In this document: one piece after another, positions 33,045-40,894 of the stretch
Position numbering within the stretch: the first letter of the stretch is position 1
Layout of the letters: every line of letters begins with the position of its first letter
From: an uncultured Treponema sp.
GTDB taxonomy: Bacteria > Spirochaetota > Spirochaetia > Treponematales > Treponemataceae
Assembly (NCBI GenBank): GCA_947165895.1
Contig: CAMVCB010000009.1
Location: 26,254-90,253 of the forward strand
Reading direction: 5' to 3'
Length of the DNA: 64,000 nt
Notes under the pieces: generated by a model
The model's input: the letters and a program-made list of their open reading frames with translations, nothing else
The model's database searches: none
Told to the model about the DNA's origin: nothing
Program-made: the position numbers and the translations under genes

Positions 33045-33524
33045 TTACAATTCATGATAATAAGGACAGATGTTTTCAAAATGTCCGTCCTTCATTCTAA
33101 ATCCGTTTGGAATTGTGCCCAGCTGTACAAAGCCCAGTCGCTCATACAAATGGCGGGCGTGAATATTGCTTTCTACAACAGCATTGAACTGAAGAACTCC
33201 ATAGCCACATTTTTTTGCCTGGATAAGGCAGTCTTTTACAAGCTGTTCACCAATATGTTTTCCGCGGGCATAGGAAGCGACGGCATAGCTTGCATTACAG
33301 ATGTGACCGCAGCGTCCAACATTGTTTGGATGAAGGATGTAAAGTCCATAAATTTTGCCATCTTCTTCTGCAACACAAGATAAGGTCTGTCCTGCAAAAA
33401 AAGCCTTGCCGCTTTCTGGAGTCAGTAGCTCTTCCTGCGGAAACGCAATTCCATCTTCTACAACTTCGTTCCAGATTTGAATCATTGCTGTAAGATCTTT
33501 TTCTTCGTATTTTCTGACTGTCAT
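33045..33524 (-). CDS. GNAT-family N-acetyltransferase
   Basis: This 159-aa protein is a complete single GNAT domain. The acetyl-CoA loop reads ASYARGKHIGEQLVKDC, followed by NIHARHLYERLGFVQLGTIP, the usual strand-helix ending. The N-terminus (VRKYEEKDLTAMIQIWNEVV) is typical of phosphinothricin-acetyltransferase-like members. The substrate cannot be inferred. It converges with the macrodomain gene and precedes the exported flavodoxin gene on the same strand. Confidence 0.85.
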   Translation of the reverse strand: MTVRKYEEKDLTAMIQIWNEVVEDGIAFPQEELLTPESGKAFFAGQTLSCVAEEDGKIYGLYILHPNNVGRCGHICNASYAVASYARGKHIGEQLVKDCLIQAKKCGYGVLQFNAVVESNIHARHLYERLGFVQLGTIPNGFRMKDGHFENICPYYHEL

Positions 33525-33554
33525 ATAAACCCTTTTATTTAAATATAATTATAA

Positions 33555-34172
33555 CTAACCCAATTTAGCAAGCCAATCCTGAGCCGCTTTTTTCGCTGCA
33601 CTTCTGTTTGTCTGGGCTACCTTCCCCTGAACGGCAAGTCCTTTTTCTACAGTGGCGCCTTTGCAGGTTGAACGGATACGGCTTTCTGTTCCGCTAAGTC
33701 CGCTTCCTTCGTGGGTGCAGAAAGGAATGATTGTTTTTCCGCCCCAGTTGTGGGCTTCGAGGAATGTGTAAAGGGGCATTGGCATGTCTCCCCACCAGTT
33801 TGGATAACCGATGAAGATTGTGTCGTATGCGGTGATGTCGATATCAGCTTTGAGGGCAGGGCGGGCTTTTTTGTTCTGCTCGTCTTTTGCAATCTGAGTC
33901 AGGCGGCTGTAGCTGTCGGTCGGATAAGGCTTTTGAGTTTGAAGTTCGAAAAGCTCTGAGCCGGTTTCTTCTGCAATAAACTTTGCGATGATTGAAGTGT
34001 TTCCTTCTTTAATGTTACCAACATTGTACTGTTCGCCTGCGAGCGAAAAATAAACAACTAGTGATTTTCCCATTTTAGTCTCCTTTGAATTTGAAGTTTT
34101 GTTTTGTGCGAATAGCGAACCTGCAAGGCAAGCTGCTATTCCCAAGCCGATAAGTGTTTTTTTCAGATTCAT
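33555..34172 (-). CDS. Flavodoxin with signal peptide (possible dual start)
   Basis: This 205-aa protein begins with a signal peptide (KKTLIGLGIAACLAGSLFAQ, cleavage near residue 22). A flavodoxin domain follows: SLVVYFSLAGEQYNVG as the FMN phosphate loop, then FIGYPNWWGDMPMPLYTFLE. An internal ATG at 34073 (MGKSLVVYF) has an AAGGAG site 6 nt upstream within the coding sequence, so a cytoplasmic form could also be made. It resembles the flavodoxins at 39504 and in the fusion at 37927, suggesting related roles in extracytoplasmic electron transfer. Confidence 0.85.
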   Translation of the reverse strand: MNLKKTLIGLGIAACLAGSLFAQNKTSNSKETKMGKSLVVYFSLAGEQYNVGNIKEGNTSIIAKFIAEETGSELFELQTQKPYPTDSYSRLTQIAKDEQNKKARPALKADIDITAYDTIFIGYPNWWGDMPMPLYTFLEAHNWGGKTIIPFCTHEGSGLSGTESRIRSTCKGATVEKGLAVQGKVAQTNRSAAKKAAQDWLAKLG

Positions 34173-34199
34173 TTGTTCCTCCGAAATAGTTTTTTTTCT

Positions 34200-34466
34200 G
34201 GGCGTTCGCCGTTCGCTACGCTCACTTCACGAGTTTTCTTTTGCTCACCAAAGGGTGAGCATTTTGCTACGCAAAAACAAGAAAACTCGCGCCGTCGGGC
34301 TTTTCGCCATTCCGCTATCGCTCCAGCCGCTTCCCTCGCTTCGCTCAGTCCCTTCACAGCATAGCTGCTCGGAGACTCGCTCAAAATGCTCCGCTGGAGC
34401 ATTTTGCCGGCTTGCAGCCGTCGCTCCCTAAGTGGCCTGCTTCGCAGCTGCTCCATGCCCTAACGC
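34200..34466 (+). repeat. Interspersed repeat, copy 5 (long form)
   Basis: It has ends GGGCGTTCGCC and GCCCTAACGC, with the internal module GGAGACTCGCTCAAAATGCT and GCCGTCGCTCCCTA also found at 26.3 and 44.0 kb. Extra hairpins (CTCACCAAAGGGTGAG, CGAGTTTTCTTTTGC region) are present. It occupies most of the region between the flavodoxin and TetR genes. Confidence 0.75.
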
Positions 34467-34480
34467 TCACTTTTATTATA

Positions 34481-34551
34481 AGCGACACATGTCTTTTTAT
34501 TAAGGGCAGGTTATGGTATAATGTCTTTTAAACGACAGATGTTGCAAATAT
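34481..34551 (+). promoter_or_regulatory. Promoter with GACA-N2-TGT operator sites for the TetR gene
   Basis: A TATAAT box (34517-34522) is flanked by CGACACATGTC (34483-34493), ATGTC overlapping the -10, and CGACAGATGTT (34533-34543). The repeated GACA/TGTC half-sites suggest TetR autoregulation, perhaps with control of the divergent flavodoxin gene. Confidence 0.45.
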
Positions 34552-34569
34552 GTCTATTAATTATTTTGT

Positions 34570-34690
34570 GAACGCGCAAGGGATAGGAGGCACGCCGAAG
34601 GCGGCCACCGGAACGAAGCCGCAGGCGGAGTGAGGAGGCTGGAGCAATAGCGAAATGGCGGATAGCCCGACCCGAACGAAGTGAGGGATG
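34570..34690 (+). repeat. Interspersed repeat, copy 6 (degenerate)
   Basis: Related sequence runs from AACGCGCAAGGGATAGGAGG to GCCCGACCCGAACGAAGTGA, lying between the promoter and start of the TetR gene and therefore in its 5' untranslated region. The ends are less perfect than in other copies. Confidence 0.55.
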
Positions 34691-34709
34691 CGCACAAAAA
34701 AGGAGAATT

Positions 34710-35273
34710 ATGGCTGAAGAAAAACTCGACCCGCGCATAATCCGCACAAAGGAAGCAATTCAGAGTGTTTTTAAGCAGATGGTTTGCGAGATGCCTTATG
34801 AAAAAATTACTGTAAAGGCAATTACCCAGGCGGCCAAAATCAACCGCAATACTTTTTATCTTCATTACACTTGCGTGGATGATGTGCTTGCAGAAATTCA
34901 GGCTAAGCATTCCAGCGAATACTCTGCCATAGTTTCGGGATTTGACCAGCTTAAGGATACGGACAAACTGGTGCGTTCCTTTTTTGAATACATGGAAGCT
35001 CAGGATGATTTTTTCAAGCGTGTGACCTGCGACAGCCGTTTTGACTATATCCGCGAAAGAATGCAGAACCGTGTTACAAAACAGGCTGCGGAATCTCGTC
35101 CTCTGAAAGGAATAAAGCAGAGCGTGCGCAACATTCTTTTGACTTTTAATAACTGCATTGTACTTCTTTACCGACAGTGGGTTACTGACGGCAGAAAGAT
35201 TCCAATGGAAGAAATGATTGAGCTTGCAACGACGCTTCTGGAAAATGGGATGAGGGGATTCAGGAATAAGTGA
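34710..35273 (+). CDS. TetR/AcrR-family regulator
   Basis: This 187-aa protein has a TetR HTH, EKITVKAITQAAKINRNTFY, followed by LHYTCVDDVLAEIQ, the form seen in TetR_C_33/DhaS-like gut regulators. The C-terminal part is a helical ligand domain. An AGGAGA site precedes the ATG. It is divergent from the exported flavodoxin gene and convergent with the DMT transporter. It is unrelated in sequence to the TetR pair at 2009 and 46040. Confidence 0.85.
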   Translation: MAEEKLDPRIIRTKEAIQSVFKQMVCEMPYEKITVKAITQAAKINRNTFYLHYTCVDDVLAEIQAKHSSEYSAIVSGFDQLKDTDKLVRSFFEYMEAQDDFFKRVTCDSRFDYIRERMQNRVTKQAAESRPLKGIKQSVRNILLTFNNCIVLLYRQWVTDGRKIPMEEMIELATTLLENGMRGFRNK

Positions 35274-35295
35274 GAGTGAGGAAGCATACACAGTC

Positions 35296-36336
35296 TTAGA
35301 TTTTCATATGCTCAGCTTCCCTTTCCAGTTCTTCCATGCTGTGGTGATGACCGTGTTTTTCATCAGTTATAAAATGCTTGTGAAGATGAGTATGGACTAC
35401 AGTATGTGTATGAGTTGAGCCGTCGTGGGTATGGGTAAAGGTGTGGCTGTGCTGGTGCTGGTGAGAACGAAGCAGGGTGTCGTAAACAACAAAAGCAGTT
35501 CCAACAATCATCACAAGAAGGGCTATGAAATACTGTGCTGAAAGTTTTTCGTGTAGAAGAATAAAGGCTAAAAATGCACCAATGAATGGAGCAATTGAAT
35601 AGTAGGAACTTGTCTTTGCGGCTCCCAAGACCTTCTGTGCACGAATGTAAGTAAAAATACTAAGGCCGTAAGCAACAAAGCCCAAAAGCAAGGCAAAAGG
35701 AATGTATTTAAGAATAAACTTTGTTTCACCGGTGATAAAGGAAAGAGCCAGAGAGCCGATTCCAGAACCCAGCCCCTTTATCGTTACAATCTGATAGGTA
35801 TTTTTTTCAGAAATCTTTCTGGTACAGTTATTTTCAAGACCCCAGCAAAGGGTTGCCCCCAGGACTAAAAGTGAACCGACAGAAAAATTCATACCGTCTG
35901 TGCTTTCAAAAGTGAGGATTATGCTTGAAGCGGTGATTAAAAGAATTGCAGTCCAAAGCCGCCAGGTAACTTTCTCTTTAAAAATCAGCATGGCAATCAG
36001 CGTGGTTGCAACTATCTCAAAGTTCCCAAGAAGGGATGCATTCCCAGAAGTGCCGTATTTTACACCCAGCATGAGAAGAATCGGCGCGATTATATCAAGA
36101 AGAACCATGCCGATGGTATATGGAATGTCACTTTTATTCAGTCGTTCAGATTTATCTTCCTTTTTGAAATGAAAGAGATAGATAATTCCAACCCCTGTTC
36201 CTGCTCCAAGATATAAAAGTCCTGCCAGAAAAACAGGCGAAAGTTCTGAAAGAAGAATTTTGGAACATGGGACATTCAGTGCATAAAAGCAGGCTGCTGC
36301 AATTGCGTATATGATGGCTATGATTTTGCTGTTCAT
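35296..36336 (-). CDS. EamA/DMT-superfamily transporter with His-rich tail
   Basis: This 346-aa protein has ten hydrophobic helices forming two EamA repeats; the first includes CFYALNVPCSKILLSELSPV and the second starts near GSLLVLGATLCWGLENNCTR. The cytoplasmic C-terminal tail (about 290-345) is packed with His in HSHTFTHTHDGSTHTHTVVH-type runs, as in metal transporters and chaperones. Drug/metabolite transporters usually lack this, so a metal-binding or metal-sensing function is possible. The start sits at the truncation point of the adjacent PNPOx fragment. Confidence 0.8.
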   Translation of the reverse strand: MNSKIIAIIYAIAAACFYALNVPCSKILLSELSPVFLAGLLYLGAGTGVGIIYLFHFKKEDKSERLNKSDIPYTIGMVLLDIIAPILLMLGVKYGTSGNASLLGNFEIVATTLIAMLIFKEKVTWRLWTAILLITASSIILTFESTDGMNFSVGSLLVLGATLCWGLENNCTRKISEKNTYQIVTIKGLGSGIGSLALSFITGETKFILKYIPFALLLGFVAYGLSIFTYIRAQKVLGAAKTSSYYSIAPFIGAFLAFILLHEKLSAQYFIALLVMIVGTAFVVYDTLLRSHQHQHSHTFTHTHDGSTHTHTVVHTHLHKHFITDEKHGHHHSMEELEREAEHMKI

Positions 36337-36339
36337 TGC

Positions 36340-36606
36340 TCATTCGCCTTCCTTGCGGTAACCTGAATCGTAAACGCAGAAACTTGCCTTGTCGTAATTT
36401 TTGATGGCATCGATTTTGTGGCCTTCTTTTGCACCGTGAAAATAAATTTTATTGTCTTCTTCGCTGTAAAGGTGTGAAAGGGGAAGTCCGTAAGGATAAC
36501 CGTCATCGCCCAAAAGAGAAAGAACTCTGCGTTTTTCGTTTTTCAAAATCTCTTTGCATTCGCTATCTGCAATCTGCTGCTTGAATCTTCTCATTGGTCT
36601 AAACAT
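36340..36606 (-). pseudogene. Truncated PNPOx-family gene (copy of 50560-51036)
   Basis: These 88 residues are about 90% identical to the N-terminal half of the intact protein at 50560-51036 (FKQQI.D.ECKEILKNEKR, SFCVYDSGYRKEGE). The copy breaks off there, immediately before the DMT start. It lacks the second half of the flavin-binding barrel and is unlikely to work. Confidence 0.75.
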
Positions 36607-36624
36607 AATGACACTCTTTATTTT

Positions 36625-36662
36625 CTATTAATAAAATACAATCCTAAAAGGCAGATTGCAAT
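36625..36662 (-). pseudogene. Remnant of EamA-like gene end
   Basis: These bases match the 3' end of the small EamA gene at 51047-51472 (the AAAATACA...AAGGCAGATTGCAA stretch). With the PNPOx fragment they show that the two-gene unit was duplicated and then cut down at both ends. Confidence 0.55.
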
Positions 36663-36663
36663 A

Positions 36664-36916
36664 TCATCTTCTTATAAATGTTTTATCCCCTTCCGGGATT
36701 TTATCATCTGAAACAAAACGTTCAATTGTCATGTGAAGGTCGTATTTTTCGCGAAGCTCTGCAATTGTTTTCATCATTGGAGAGGCGTGATGCAAATCAA
36801 TTGCTTCCTGTTTCTGAGCGGATTTTTTCAACTGTGCCGCTGGAAATCATCTCGCGGGCAAAAGCCTGTGCTGCACCATTTTTTCCTGTGTAACGAAGAT
36901 TTACTGTAATTGCCAT
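36664..36916 (-). pseudogene. ABM-domain (quinol monooxygenase-like) gene with internal deletion
   Basis: It starts MAITVNLRYTGKNGAAQAFA and runs to KIRSET, then the frame stops. Another frame continues EAIDLHHASPMMKTIAELRE to the end DKIPEGDKTFIRR. The central strand pair of this YgiN-like monooxygenase fold is deleted. It lies directly upstream of the DUF4405 gene in the same orientation as the redox cluster. Confidence 0.7.
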
Positions 36917-36928
36917 TTTTCTCCAGAT

Positions 36929-37633
36929 TTAGCGGTTCTTTTTTAATCTTGCTGCTACCAAATGTGAAATTGTTGCAAATAATATGATAATTGAAATGTA
37001 GTCGATTGCAAAAAGAATGTAGCCGCGTTCCAGATCAAAGAAGAAAAACTGCTGCTGTAGGAAAAGATACTTCCAAACTCCGCGAATGATGAAGGCGTAA
37101 AGGCCGTAAAGGCAGGCGAGGGCGAGGAGAACCCGTAGGATGAATTTTTTTGCTGTAGGTTGTGGCTGCCCATGTTCTTTTGAACCGTCATTTCCGCCAT
37201 TTCTTTTCTGTTTTATTTTATTAGCAATCATTCCCACGTGCATGCCGATGTGCATGGACATAAAAAGATAATACCAGTGACTTGCCAAAAGGTGCGCAAT
37301 GCGGGCAAAACCGAGTCCGCCCTGGATGTTCAGAAAAGTAAAAAGGTGATTTGAAAGGATGATTCCGCTTATCATCAAAAAAATTGTGCAGATTAAAATG
37401 CCGCAGTTGATGAAAGTCTGCATTACGCGGTAGGGATTGTATTTTCCCTTGAAGATTGCGCCGTACCATCTTCGGTTCAAGCTGATGTGGACTGCCCACA
37501 AAAGAAACAGCGCAAGCCCCAAGATTTCATGCACGATGTCAGCCGGGAAAAGATAGTTTCCGCCCATGAGGATTACAGAAATAATTGTCATTGTGATGTC
37601 GACAGGCATTCTGATTTTATGTAATTTATTCAT
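36929..37633 (-). CDS. DUF4405 membrane protein, cytochrome b-like
   Basis: This 234-aa protein has about five membrane helices, with His residues placed inside them: LFLLWAVHISLNRRWYGAIF, LLASHWYYLFMSMHIGMHVG and the final ISHLVAAR. The pairing across helices fits b-type heme ligation, as proposed for DUF4405 proteins. It is the likely membrane electron donor for the exported flavodoxins encoded next to it. Its start overlaps the DUF4491 gene by 4 bases (ATGA), indicating coupling. Confidence 0.75.
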   Translation of the reverse strand: MNKLHKIRMPVDITMTIISVILMGGNYLFPADIVHEILGLALFLLWAVHISLNRRWYGAIFKGKYNPYRVMQTFINCGILICTIFLMISGIILSNHLFTFLNIQGGLGFARIAHLLASHWYYLFMSMHIGMHVGMIANKIKQKRNGGNDGSKEHGQPQPTAKKFILRVLLALACLYGLYAFIIRGVWKYLFLQQQFFFFDLERGYILFAIDYISIIILFATISHLVAARLKKNR

Positions 37634-37923
37634 TGTTTGTGTTTACCCCTTTTAGGATTTTTGGGAAACCAGCCTTTTTCCACCCGTTTTTTCTGATGAA
37701 AGAGTTCGATTATGCACCAGAGGCAGGTCGTTCCTAAAATCGCCAGAATATAAGACAGGATTCCGTGTGTAAAGAGGGCTGCAAAAATGAATCCAAGTCC
37801 CGCTAAAGCAAAGAGCCACCACACCCGGGCGGAAAAGTAATATTCCGCCTTTATCACTATCGGATGGAAAATGCCAATGATTACAAGGGAGGCGATCCCT
37901 ACTATGACGGATTCAAAATTCAC
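37630..37923 (-). CDS. DUF4491 membrane protein
   Basis: This 97-aa protein has three membrane helices and the family pattern IIGIFHPIVIKAEYYFSARV...WWLFALAG, ending EKGWFPKNPKR. Function is unknown. It lies between the FGE-flavodoxin fusion and DUF4405, overlapping the latter, so a role in the same membrane redox unit is plausible. The conserved His-Pro within the first helix pair may be a cofactor or quinone contact, which is inference. Confidence 0.8.
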   Translation of the reverse strand: MNFESVIVGIASLVIIGIFHPIVIKAEYYFSARVWWLFALAGLGFIFAALFTHGILSYILAILGTTCLWCIIELFHQKKRVEKGWFPKNPKRGKHKQ

Positions 37924-37926
37924 TTT

Positions 37927-39357
37927 TTACCTCTGCGCTTTTTTAAGCCATTTTTCCACGTCTTTTGAAAGAGAAGAGCCGCCAGAGTAATGAACTGAAA
38001 GACCGGCTGTCAGACTTGCCTTTGGTGCAAGCTTTGAAATCGCCGTGAGGCTCTGGCCGAATCTTCCGCCTCCATGAGAGCAGAATGGCATGATTGTTTT
38101 GCCTGAAAAATCGTAGCTTTCCAAAAGGGTTGCAATTGGCATTGGAATGCTGGCCCACCAGTTAGGATAGCCTAAGATTATTGTATCATACTCTGCCCAT
38201 TTTTTGCTGTCTATTTTTGTTTTTAGGGCAGGGCGGGCCTGCTTGTGCTGGTCGCTCTGGGCCTGATCCAAAACTGTGTTATAGTCTGTGGAATAGGGTT
38301 TTACAAGTTCAAGCTCAATGCTGTCAAAGCCAGTCTGGCGGGCAATTTCTCTGGCAACTCCACGGGTGTTCCCGCTCCAGGAATAAAAGATGATGAGGGC
38401 TTTGCCTTTGCCGGTTGCTTTGTTTGCACCTGCATTTGCCGCTTCTCTGGTCGTGATACTTCCTTTCACGCTGTCATCTGCATTGCAGACAAGACGAAGA
38501 CCTACATTGTAAGCGGAGTTGTTTTGAGGCATGGCTGCCCGGTAAGCAGAACGAAGATTTTTTCCAAAATCATTCCAGCCGCCGCCACGGTAAACACGAC
38601 TGGTTCCTTCACTTGCACCGGCCGGATTTGTCACCCCTGAGGTCCCAGCGGTCCCTGAGCTTGTCGAAGGGTAGTCCCCATAATAATCAAAGCACCATTC
38701 GCCTACGTTTCCGTAAATGTCGTAAAGTCCGTTGGGATTAGGCTTGAAACTTCCAACGTCAAGAGTTTTAACGCGGTAAACGCCAGGGCGGGTTTCCAGA
38801 ACCTCGTCATTAAAATAATTCTGCTCAATCTGGTATGGATAGTGGCCGTAAAAGTTTACATCCTCGGCACCGGGAACCTTGCGGGAATAGAATGGGGTAG
38901 TGCTTCCGGCACGGGCTGCATATTCCCATTCGGCTTCGGTTGGAAGGCGGTAGCCATTGGCACTTCTGTTCCAAGTAACCGTGTTACCTCCATCTGCAAT
39001 TGTGTAAACCGGGGTGCGTCCGTCGCGCTTACTCAAGGCATTGCAAAACTCAATTGCTTCCAGCCAGGTGATGCTTTCTACAGGCAGTTTATCCCCTGTA
39101 AAGTTTGAAGGATTTTTACCTGTAATTTCGCGCCACTCTTTTTGAGTAACTTCGAACTTTGCCATGTAAAAAGAAGCAAGGGTAACGCGATGTTGTGTCT
39201 CATCATTGCTGCGCCAGTCCTCGCTTTCGGGACTTCCCATTGTAAAGGAGCCGCCTTTTATAAGAACAAAGTCGGAACTTGGTGCGCTGAAACTTGCTGC
39301 ATTTGCCATCATGATTATTCCTAGTATTGTGAACAAGATAGTTGTTAGTTTCTTCAT
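37927..39357 (-). CDS. Exported fusion of FGE-sulfatase (SUMF1-like) domain and flavodoxin
   Basis: This 476-aa protein has a signal peptide at 1-21 (TTILFTILGIIMMANAASF). The formylglycine-generating-enzyme-like domain spans about 28-295, with FVLIKGGSFTMGSPESEDWR, GYRLPTEAEWEYAARAGSTT, YDIYGNVGEWCFDYYG and VYRGGGWNDFG. Flavodoxin follows at about 318-476 (KALIIFYSWSGNTRGVA, ILGYPNWWASIPMP). A linker within the first domain, STSSGTAGTSG, is encoded by a GAGCTTGTCGAA hairpin repeat. I see only one conserved-position cysteine pair candidate, so true FGE activity is doubtful and a scaffold role is as likely. It is the centre of the exported redox cluster. Confidence 0.85.
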   Translation of the reverse strand: MKKLTTILFTILGIIMMANAASFSAPSSDFVLIKGGSFTMGSPESEDWRSNDETQHRVTLASFYMAKFEVTQKEWREITGKNPSNFTGDKLPVESITWLEAIEFCNALSKRDGRTPVYTIADGGNTVTWNRSANGYRLPTEAEWEYAARAGSTTPFYSRKVPGAEDVNFYGHYPYQIEQNYFNDEVLETRPGVYRVKTLDVGSFKPNPNGLYDIYGNVGEWCFDYYGDYPSTSSGTAGTSGVTNPAGASEGTSRVYRGGGWNDFGKNLRSAYRAAMPQNNSAYNVGLRLVCNADDSVKGSITTREAANAGANKATGKGKALIIFYSWSGNTRGVAREIARQTGFDSIELELVKPYSTDYNTVLDQAQSDQHKQARPALKTKIDSKKWAEYDTIILGYPNWWASIPMPIATLLESYDFSGKTIMPFCSHGGGRFGQSLTAISKLAPKASLTAGLSVHYSGGSSLSKDVEKWLKKAQR

Positions 39358-39368
39358 GTTGTTTCCTT

Positions 39369-39504
39369 GCGTTAGGGATTGTAGGGGCGGCGAAGCCGTT
39401 CCGTAGTGACGGTGGTTGAGCTTGTCGAAACCACCAGAACGAAGGAATGGAGGCGAAAGCCGGAACCCCGAAAAGCCCGACCCTGCAACAGCGGGGTAAC
39501 GCCC
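39369..39504 (+). repeat. Interspersed repeat, copy 7
   Basis: It begins GCGTTAGGGATTGTAGGGGC and ends GGGGTAACGCCC. It contains the perfect-stem core GGTGGTTGAGCTTGTCGAAACCACC region at 39411-39435. It separates the fusion gene from the next flavodoxin gene. Confidence 0.8.
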
Positions 39505-40031
39505 TATTTCAACAAGCCTTCGATATACTTCTTAACGTCTGCACCAGATCCGCGGGTAAAATCTTTTCCGCCCTTGAAGTCTACGCCTTTTGCAAACTTA
39601 GACAAATCTGTGCCGCTGCGGCCAAGGCCACTGCCGCCACTGGTACAAAGAGTAATCATTTTTTTGCCCGACCAGTTCTGGCTTTCTATAAAGGTGTAAA
39701 CAATTTTTGGGGCATAAGCCCACCAGATTGGATAGCAGACAATAACGGTGTCATAGCCTGAAATGTCGATTTTATTTGCGATTGCAGGACGGTTTTTCGG
39801 GTCGTTGCATTCAATTGAAGAAAGCGATTTTTTGTCGTGCCAGTTTAAGTCTGCGTCGGTGTATTTATGCACCGGCTGGATTTCAAAAATATCAGCTCCC
39901 ATTTCTTTTGCGGCATTTTTGGCCATGCGTTCGGTAGTTCCTGTGGCGCTGAAGTAAACGAATGCAGTCTTTGCTGAAAGTCCTGTCATAATAAAGCCTC
40001 CAATTAAAAGTGTAAGAATAAGTTTTTTCAT
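39504..40031 (-). CDS. Exported flavodoxin
   Basis: This 175-aa protein has a signal peptide at 1-20 (LILTLLIGGFIMTGLSAKTA) leading straight into the FMN-binding loop, AFVYFSATGTTERMAKNAAK. Later motifs are IVCYPIWWAYAPKIVYTFIE and TLCTSGGSGLGRSG. It therefore should carry FMN outside the cytoplasm or in the periplasm. Its stop codon abuts a repeat. It lies 14 bases downstream of the decarboxylase-cupin gene and is probably in the same operon. Confidence 0.88.
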   Translation of the reverse strand: MKKLILTLLIGGFIMTGLSAKTAFVYFSATGTTERMAKNAAKEMGADIFEIQPVHKYTDADLNWHDKKSLSSIECNDPKNRPAIANKIDISGYDTVIVCYPIWWAYAPKIVYTFIESQNWSGKKMITLCTSGGSGLGRSGTDLSKFAKGVDFKGGKDFTRGSGADVKKYIEGLLK

Positions 40032-40044
40032 AAAGTTTTCTCCA

Positions 40045-40875
40045 TTAATTTAATTTTCCGTAATCTTCTTTGCTTACCGGCTCACACCAGGTCGTGCTTC
40101 CGTCTTCACCGGGAATTTCCAGTGCCAGATGGCTGAACCAGCTGTCCTTTGCCGCCCCGTGCCAGTGTTTTACACCGACAGGAATATTCACAACGCTTCC
40201 GGGAAGCAGTTCGACGGCCTCTTTTCCCTCTTCCTGATACCAGCCACGGCCACCCACGCAGATAAGCATTTGTCCTCCGGTCAGCGCTCGTGACGGGGCA
40301 CGAGCGAGACTCGCTGAAACTGCTGCGTCACTCGCAGTTTCCCGACTTGCGTCGGCGCTCCCTACATTGTGGATGTGCCAGTTATTGCGGCAACCAGGCT
40401 CAAAAGTTACATTGAAAACCGGAATCTGCTCTTTGGAAATCTGAGCAAGGTAGCTTTGTCCCACAAAATATTTTCCATATGGGTTTGGCTCTCCAATCGG
40501 GAAGAAAATTGAATTCTGGTAGCGGTCTTTTTCGTTTGTGGCAGGCTCATTTTCCTTCCAGACTTCCTTTGCCAGACGGAAGACTGCCCAGCCTTTTGGC
40601 CAGCCTGTGTACATTGTAGCATGTGTGATGATTGCGGCGATTTCTTCTTTTGTAACTCCGTGAGCCTTTGCGTTCTGCAAATGGTATGTGAGGGAAGAAT
40701 CTGTAATTCCGCTTGCCATAAGCGAAACCACTGTGATGATGCACTTTGTTTTCACATCGATTGCGCTTTCATTCCACACTTCGCCAAACAGAACATCGTC
40801 ATTTAAGTGTGCGAACATAGGTGCAAATTCCCCAAGCTGATCCCGACCTGCTGTCTGTGTAATTTTTTCTGACAT
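40045..40875 (-). CDS. Carboxymuconolactone decarboxylase-like/cupin fusion
   Basis: This 276-aa protein starts at ATG 40875 after AGGAGA. The N-terminal half is a CMD-like helical domain (MFAHLNDDVLFGEVWNESAI, THATMYTGWPKGWAVF) without a CxxC. The C-terminal half is a cupin: NNWHIHN, GGQMLICVGGRGWYQEEGKE and GVKHWHGAAKDSWFSHLALE, with His ligands for a metal. About 26 residues (SADASRETASDAAVSAS...SRAL) interrupt the cupin after NNWHIHNVG and are encoded by an in-frame hairpin repeat. No signal peptide is seen, unlike its neighbours. It probably acts on a quinone-like or lactone substrate, but this is inference. Confidence 0.85.
   Translation of the reverse strand: MSEKITQTAGRDQLGEFAPMFAHLNDDVLFGEVWNESAIDVKTKCIITVVSLMASGITDSSLTYHLQNAKAHGVTKEEIAAIITHATMYTGWPKGWAVFRLAKEVWKENEPATNEKDRYQNSIFFPIGEPNPYGKYFVGQSYLAQISKEQIPVFNVTFEPGCRNNWHIHNVGSADASRETASDAAVSASLARAPSRALTGGQMLICVGGRGWYQEEGKEAVELLPGSVVNIPVGVKHWHGAAKDSWFSHLALEIPGEDGSTTWCEPVSKEDYGKLN
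40286..40362 (-). repeat. In-frame double-hairpin repeat inside the cupin gene
   Basis: GCTCGTG-N6-CACGAGC and GAAACTGC-N10-GCAGTTTC stand side by side within the coding sequence. They encode the extra segment described for the cupin protein, without a frameshift. Confidence 0.7.
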
Positions 40876-40894
40876 ATTTGTCTCCTGTATGATT

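Noticed and set aside
34557..35291. Minus-strand 244-codon open frame over the TetR gene
   Set aside because: It is antisense to an intact TetR domain and starts without a ribosome site.
38245..38640. Plus-strand Cys/Gly-rich frames over the FGE-flavodoxin gene
   Set aside because: They mirror the coding of the minus-strand gene and have no supporting signals.
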